From Tyto alba (taxonomy: Eukaryota; Chordata; Aves; Strigiformes; Tytonidae), in the NCBI RefSeq assembly GCF_018691265.1, contig NW_024881321.1, forward strand, positions 13,519,387-13,583,386: 64,000 bases of DNA. Direction: 5' to 3'. The translations under genes and the position numbers were made by a program. Shown piece after piece: positions 62,467-64,000 of this stretch (its first letter is position 1; every line of letters begins with the position of its first letter). The notes under the pieces are model-generated. The model ran no database searches, was not told the DNA's origin, and saw nothing but the letters and a program-made list of their open reading frames with translations.

Positions 62467-62649
62467 TTCACATATCAATTTACACTTAAGGGTAAAGTGG
62501 TTAAATGTCTTGTCTAATTGAATTGGTTTCATTACGAGTTCTGGTTTGTCTAAACAGCATGGCATTCAATACATTAAGGATGCCGTACATGGGTAGCTCA
62601 AACAAGTTAATTCTGTTGGAAGTTATGAAAAAGAGAAAATAATTTAATA

Positions 62650-62687
<38 letters not shown>

Positions 62688-64000
62688 CTTACTGCTCATT
62701 TTTACAGTTTCCAGAAGCAGACTAGGGTCTTCAAGACACTACTTCTAGCAGGCATAAAGAGCAACACCTTGTATGCTAACTAGGTTTGGGGGGGGTTGTG
62801 TTTTGTTTTTTGTTTTCTTTTGGAAAAAAGTCTAAACAGTTAAAATCAAAGAGGGGAGAAAAGGAAAAAAAAGTATCTAGGGCAGAGGTTATGCCATTCT
62901 TGACTTACATCTGCCCAACCCTGATAGCTCAATGATTACCAAATCCATTTTTTGAGCAAATAATTCAGGGACGTGGCTTTTAAAAATAAATACGCATTTC
63001 TGATCTGAAAAATTCAATCTGTTGTGACAAGGACCAAAGGCAGCCAGACCTTTGAAGTACCCTCTTTACTTATATTGAAATGATGCTCCCTTTCAGTATA
63101 AGGAGTACCTAAAAAACTCTAACAGGTTCTTAATCATTAAAGCAGGTTTGTATTTGACCTAACACTAGAACAAATACTTGTTAGCAGAGAAAATTCAGAA
63201 CCAGATAAGTAACACAATAGAGATTAAATGGGATTATAAAGAATGTTTCTTCAGTGTAACCCAGATCATATATTTGAAAGCAATTCCTTCTCTCCAGGCT
63301 TGGTTTCAGACAAAATTACTCAATCTGGGTTGCAGCGCACCCTGTGCAGTACCTTCTAGGTCCCCCGAAAGCTTCTTCCATCACCTTAGCACTTCTGCAG
63401 CACACCTGCTCCCTGTACTTTTCACTAGCTCCTTGCCCCCTGCCCATGCTACAGGCTCCTGCTTAGCTACCACATCCTCTCTACCCTCTCCTCTGGGATC
63501 TCCCCTACACAAGAAAATAAAGCTACCTCCCTCCTACCCAGTCACTTCCTTTTTAGAGGAACAAAGAAATGAAAATAAATGCCATCCATCACACAGATAC
63601 ATTCAGGAACCAGCACTGTTCTCTGTTCTTCTCACAAAACATCAATGCAGGCAAGAGAGCTTCATGACGATAATTGGGAGAACCACACTGGAACATACAT
63701 CACTGTCTGCATCTGGTGCTATTTCGTATGCTCTGTTCAAGGATCTGAAGGGGTGACATTCCAGTGGACAAATGGTGTTTCAAAATAATACTAATTTATT
63801 CTGCAGCCTTGCACAATCTGCACTGAGAGCTAGTGGCAACAGATTGAACGGTACTACAGATCTCTCCAGCACAGACTCTTCTTCTCCTACAAATGCAGAA
63901 TTAAGTATTCATGAAGAGATTTCAAAGGTCTAAAATGACTGTAGAGCTTTCAAGATGCGACACTGAACTAAGACACTGTCAAATAACAAGTCATAACTGG
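62467..64000. other. Noncoding DNA with a 36-T run; one long ATG-less open frame
   Basis: A run of 36 T lies at 62652-62687 and a G/T-rich patch at 62785-62820. A 192-codon open frame at 63178-63756 begins at TTG and has no ATG until near its end. Its middle is Ser/Pro/Leu-rich because the DNA there is C-rich. No domain is seen. An acceptor-like TTCCTTCTCTCCAG lies inside it (ending near 63297), but no matching GT donor stands out. Confidence 0.45.

Noticed and set aside
63178..63756. 192-codon plus-strand open frame
   Set aside because: It starts at TTG, has no ATG until near the end, no known domain, and its Ser/Pro/Leu bias follows the local C-rich DNA. An internal acceptor-like site lacks a matching GT donor.

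Overview
This window is vertebrate nuclear DNA, almost certainly from a bird and probably a neoavian or songbird. That rests on the repeats: CR1 LINE pieces with the AGAAT-type 3' tail, an ERVL-like solo LTR, and a second long avian-type ERV LTR, all set in AT-rich, CpG-poor sequence dense in A/T homopolymers. There is no operon-like packing. Nearly all long reading frames have no recognisable domain, lie in low-complexity or LTR sequence, or are no longer than chance allows. I recognise no protein-coding gene, rRNA or tRNA, and read the window as intergenic or deep intronic. Repeat family calls rest on remembered consensus patterns, not on an alignment.

Layout. Bases 1-11,400 are unique AT-rich DNA with simple repeats: a 12-bp perfect hairpin at 2318, a 101-nt tract of only G and T at 5030, and an AT microsatellite at 7566. 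A worn CR1 3' piece lies near 11.5 kb and a second G/T-only tract at 12,039. From 13 to 40 kb the DNA is mostly unique, with four ancient CORE-SINE/L3-like remnants (about 20.2, 27.3, 32.0 and 34.6 kb) and a strong exon-like splice signature at 28,383. From 40.1 to 43.4 kb there is a transposon cluster: an expanded pentamer tail joined to a CR1 3' end on the minus strand, a 594-bp solo LTR with a 5-bp target duplication, and a frameshifted CR1 ORF2 remnant followed by a CR1 3' remnant. From 46.7 to 55.2 kb the DNA is again unique, and a second, more diverged LTR occupies 55.2-56.0 kb. A sharp GC-rich block at 60.1-60.4 kb ends in a good minus-strand splice donor. The stretch at 62.0-62.5 kb is comparatively CpG-rich, contains two short open frames and a 14-bp stem-loop, and is the best candidate here for a conserved regulatory element or a short transcript.

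No multi-gene system is visible. The points most worth checking are the 60.1-kb GC-rich block, the 62.0-62.5 kb stretch, the exon-like signal at 28.4 kb, and the recurring tracts in which one strand is made only of G and T.
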